This document shows positions 4,988 through 7,168 of a stretch of DNA of 7,168 nt, piece after piece (position 1 is the stretch's first letter; each line of letters starts with the position of its first letter). Under the pieces are notes generated by a model. That model ran no database searches. It had not been told where the DNA came from and saw nothing but the letters and a program-made list of their open reading frames with translations. The translations under genes were made by a program, and so were the position numbers. The stretch comes from Spirochaetales bacterium (lineage in GTDB: Bacteria; Spirochaetota; Spirochaetia; Sphaerochaetales; Sphaerochaetaceae): positions 1 through 7,168 of the forward strand of contig JAAZJI010000191.1 in assembly GCA_012800465.1 (NCBI GenBank). The letters run 5' to 3'.

Positions 4988-5873
4988 GAACTTCATGCGA
5001 AAAAGAACTGAAGGCATGGTGGCCCTGGCGTTTCTTCTGCCGCTTTTGGTAGGCTTGGGGATCTTCTATTTCTATGCCTTCATAAAGAACATCTATTACA
5101 GCTTCACCGATCTCGGGTCATTCGGAAAGGCGACCTTCACCGGCTTGGAGAACTATCGGAGGCTGTTCAGCGATCCGAAGTTCTACCGGTCCCTGGGAAA
5201 CACCCTGCGGTATGTGGTCATCGCGGTCCCGGCGGTCGTGGTTCTTTCCACCCTGAACGCGTATCTGCTTTCCAGGCTCCGGTCATTGAGCGGACTTTTC
5301 CGGACCCTCCTGTTTCTCCCGGCGGTCACGATGCCGGCTGCGATCGGAATCCTGTGGCGCTGGCTGTTCAACTACAAGTTCGGGCTCATCAACGCCCTTC
5401 TGGGGAAGTTCGGGATCGAGCCGATCGCCTGGCTGAGCGATCCGGAGGTCGCGCTCTACTCGGTGAGCATCGTTCTGGTATGGGCGCTGCTGGCGACCCA
5501 GACGGTGATCATCCTGACGGGATTGCAGAACATCCCGGCGATGTACGAGGAAGCCGCCCTGATCGATGGGGCGAACAGACGGCAGATCTTTTTGAAGATC
5601 ACCCTGCCTCTGCTCTCGCCCACCTTGTTTTTCGTGATCACGATCACGACGATCAACGTCTTCCAGGTCTTCGACTTCATCTTCCTGATGCTTCGCCCGG
5701 CGACGCTGGCGATCCAATATGCTTCTTCTCTGGTCTACTATTTTTACGATCGGGCCTTCATCGCGTATGAGAAAGGGTATGGAGTTGCGGTCTCCATGAT
5801 CCTTTTCCTCATCATTCTCCTGGTTACGGTGATTCAGTTCATCTTCCAGAAAAAATGGGTGCATTATTCATGA
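4977..5873 (+). CDS. Sugar ABC transporter permease, MalF/UgpA-type
   Basis: The 298-residue protein is the first of two inner-membrane subunits of a CUT1-type carbohydrate importer. About six membrane segments are visible, near residues 14-36, 77-98, 108-130, 158-181, 211-236 and 268-290. The EAA loop that docks the ATPase is EEAALIDGANRRQIFLKITL followed by P (191-211), carrying the standard EAA...G.........I.LP pattern between segments four and five. A TGLENYRRLF segment (55-64) in the first periplasmic region is typical of this family. GGAGG (4966-4970) sits 6 nt before the ATG at 4977. A second ATG at 4995 is possible but less well placed. The gene overlaps the kinase by 11 bp. No binding protein or ATPase lies in the window, so the importer must be completed by genes beyond the right edge or by a shared ATPase of the MsmX/MsmK type. 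Confidence 0.95.
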   Translation: MAHRNFMRKRTEGMVALAFLLPLLVGLGIFYFYAFIKNIYYSFTDLGSFGKATFTGLENYRRLFSDPKFYRSLGNTLRYVVIAVPAVVVLSTLNAYLLSRLRSLSGLFRTLLFLPAVTMPAAIGILWRWLFNYKFGLINALLGKFGIEPIAWLSDPEVALYSVSIVLVWALLATQTVIILTGLQNIPAMYEEAALIDGANRRQIFLKITLPLLSPTLFFVITITTINVFQVFDFIFLMLRPATLAIQYASSLVYYFYDRAFIAYEKGYGVAVSMILFLIILLVTVIQFIFQKKWVHYS

Positions 5874-6691
5874 AGAAAGACAAGCATACCCCGGTGATCG
5901 TATTTCTCCTTCTCATCGCCTCTGCGATGACGCTTCTGCCCTATGTCTGGATGGTTCTGACCTCGCTGAAAACCTATGAGGAAGCAATCCGGATTCCGCC
6001 GAAGATCCTTCCCGAGAAGTTCCAATGGGTCAACTTTCGGATCATCTGGAACAAGTTCCCCTTCGCGACCCTCTATCTGAACACGTTCTTCGTCGTGGCC
6101 GCGACGGTCGCGGGAAATATCGTGGTCGCCGCCATGGCCGCCTACGCGTTCGCCCGCCTCAAGTTCTTCGGCCGGGATCTTCTGTTCATCGCGATTCTCG
6201 GCCTGTTGATGATTCCCGGGCAGATCTTCCTTGTTCCCCACTATCAGATCATCAACAGCTGGGGGCTGTCCAACACCCGCATCGCATTGGTGCTTCCGGG
6301 AATCTTCCGGGTGTTCGGAGTGTTTTTCCTTCGTCAGGCGTTTTTGACGATCCCCAAGGAGATGGATGAAGCGGCCTTCGTGGATGGGGCGAACCATCTT
6401 CAGATCTTCGGCAAAGTCCTTGTTCCGCTCATCTCCTCCTCGATCGTGAGTCTTGGGATCCTGATCGCCCTGTGGACATGGACGGAACTGATGTGGCCCC
6501 TGATCATCAACCGTTCCCTGGACAAGCTGACCCTTTCAGCGGGCTTGGCCTTCCTGATCGGGGAGCATACCACATATTACGAGCAGGTGATGGCCGGAGG
6601 AGTCATCTCTTCCTTCCCGGTGATCATCCTGTTCTTCTTCTTCCAGCGGTACATCATCGAAGGAATCGCCGCTACGGGAGTGAAAGGCTAG
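5870..6691 (+). CDS. Sugar ABC transporter permease, MalG/UgpE-type
   Basis: From the ATG at 5870 the protein is 273 residues and forms the second membrane subunit of the importer. Segments are visible near residues 9-31, 68-93, 103-124, 138-158, 187-208 and 241-262. The EAA loop is DEAAFVDGANHLQIFGKVLV followed by P (166-186), and the C-terminus IIEGIAATGVKG is the usual MalG-family ending. The frame also has an ATG at 5855, giving five more residues. I prefer 5870 because its ATGA overlaps the stop of the previous permease by 4 bp, the classic coupling arrangement. Neither start has a strong Shine-Dalgarno site, which fits coupling to the upstream gene. The stop at 6689-6691 runs directly into the ribosome site of the deacetylase gene. 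Confidence 0.95.
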   Translation: MKKDKHTPVIVFLLLIASAMTLLPYVWMVLTSLKTYEEAIRIPPKILPEKFQWVNFRIIWNKFPFATLYLNTFFVVAATVAGNIVVAAMAAYAFARLKFFGRDLLFIAILGLLMIPGQIFLVPHYQIINSWGLSNTRIALVLPGIFRVFGVFFLRQAFLTIPKEMDEAAFVDGANHLQIFGKVLVPLISSSIVSLGILIALWTWTELMWPLIINRSLDKLTLSAGLAFLIGEHTTYYEQVMAGGVISSFPVIILFFFFQRYIIEGIAATGVKG

Positions 6692-6700
6692 GAGGCAGCC

Positions 6701-7168
6701 ATGCTTGATTTTTTAGTCGTTACGGCGCACCCCGATGATGAGAGTGCGATCGCAGGATTTCTTCTCTCCGCGAAGAAGCAGGGGTACAAGACGGGAATCA
6801 TCTGTCTTACGAAAGGGGAGAGCGGAGGCTTCGCGACCAAAGAGGAGCGGGTTCGCGAGTTCGAGGAAGCCACGGCCCTTCTGGGATTCGACTGGGTGAG
6901 GATTCTGGACTTCCCCGATGCGGGAATCGAAGTCTCGACTTCCGCGGTGGAGACGCTGATCCCCCTCTTTCGGGAGACGGAGGCGAAAACGATCATCACC
7001 CTGCATCCGGAAGACTATCACCCGGACCACCGGGCGGTGGCCGCCCTGGTCGACCGGGTGGTCTTCGTGGCGGGGCTGAAGAAGCATTCCACGGACGATA
7101 CGACATGGCATCCGGCCCAGGTGCTGTCGATCGCCCTCGATGCCCGAAGAGCAACGAGGAGGGCGGAC
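6701..7168 (+). CDS. LmbE/PIG-L-family deacetylase, N-terminal part, cut by window edge
   Basis: The frame opens at ATG 6701, 5 nt after GGAGG (6691-6695), and stays open for 156 codons to the window edge. The family is usually 220-270 residues, so about a third is missing. Residues 9-14 read AHPDDE, the family's metal-binding start. HPEDYHPDH follows at 102-110. By comparison with MshB, His10, Asp13 and His110 should hold zinc, Asp12 should be the general base and His107 should assist. Known members remove N-acetyl groups from GlcNAc-type sugars (GlcNAc-inositol, the mycothiol and bacillithiol precursors, and archaeal diacetylchitobiose). Others act on different amides. Placement 9 bp after the permease gene makes it part of the operon, which suggests an N-acetylated glycoside substrate. 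That is inference. There is no signal peptide, so it acts in the cytoplasm. Confidence 0.93.
   Translation, partial: MLDFLVVTAHPDDESAIAGFLLSAKKQGYKTGIICLTKGESGGFATKEERVREFEEATALLGFDWVRILDFPDAGIEVSTSAVETLIPLFRETEAKTIITLHPEDYHPDHRAVAALVDRVVFVAGLKKHSTDDTTWHPAQVLSIALDARRATRRAD

Noticed and set aside
4495..5052. 185-codon plus-strand frame overlapping the kinase and the first permease
   Set aside because: It runs out of frame through two well-supported genes, and its composition (Gly, Arg and Pro-rich) is that of a frame-shifted GC-rich gene.
1..7168. CRISPR array, tRNA or rRNA gene, insertion sequence or prophage feature
   Set aside because: I saw no regularly spaced direct repeats, no tRNA-like cloverleaf or rRNA sequence, and no transposase or integrase motif in any frame.

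Overview
The window is bacterial, with an estimated GC content of 55-60%. Genes are tightly packed, Shine-Dalgarno sites are strong, and start and stop codons overlap repeatedly. The gene content is typical of fermentative carbohydrate users such as Spirochaetota or Firmicutes: two LacI-type regulators, a family 4 glycosidase, a MalF/MalG-type sugar ABC transporter and a CmpB-like membrane protein. I cannot fix the phylum from the sequence alone.

Layout. At the left edge (1-187, minus strand) is the 5' end of a CmpB-like (PF06541-type) membrane protein gene. Positions 188-306 hold a short leader with an 18-bp perfect inverted repeat. A LacI/GalR-family regulator follows on the minus strand (307-1374). 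It is separated by a roughly 150-bp divergent control region from a second LacI/GalR-family regulator on the plus strand (1524-2507). Positions 2508-2730 are a rich control region. It has a TTGACA promoter with a near-perfect LacI-type operator between the -35 and -10 boxes, a second operator-like site, two inverted repeats and a candidate 26-codon leader ORF. From 2731 to the right edge is one operon: GH4 glycosidase, PfkB-type sugar kinase, two ABC permease subunits, and the first 156 codons of a LmbE/PIG-L-type deacetylase. Successive genes overlap by 8, 11 and 4 bp, and then there is a 9-bp gap.

How the genes may work together (inference). A glycoside is imported by the ABC transporter; its binding protein and ATPase are not in the window. 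It may be deacetylated by the LmbE-type enzyme, cleaved by the NAD+/metal-dependent GH4 enzyme, and the released sugar phosphorylated by the PfkB kinase. The neighbouring LacI-type regulator at 1524-2507 is the natural candidate for repressing the operon. The pairing of GH4 with a deacetylase recalls the chitobiose pathway (ChbF plus ChbG, or the archaeal LmbE-family diacetylchitobiose deacetylase), but here with an ABC importer and a separate kinase rather than a PTS. The substrate is not established. The GH4 active-site signature is CDAP, which does not match the classical substrate classes.

Two real genes run off the window edges, at 1-187 (minus) and 6701-7168 (plus). Both were found by direct translation.
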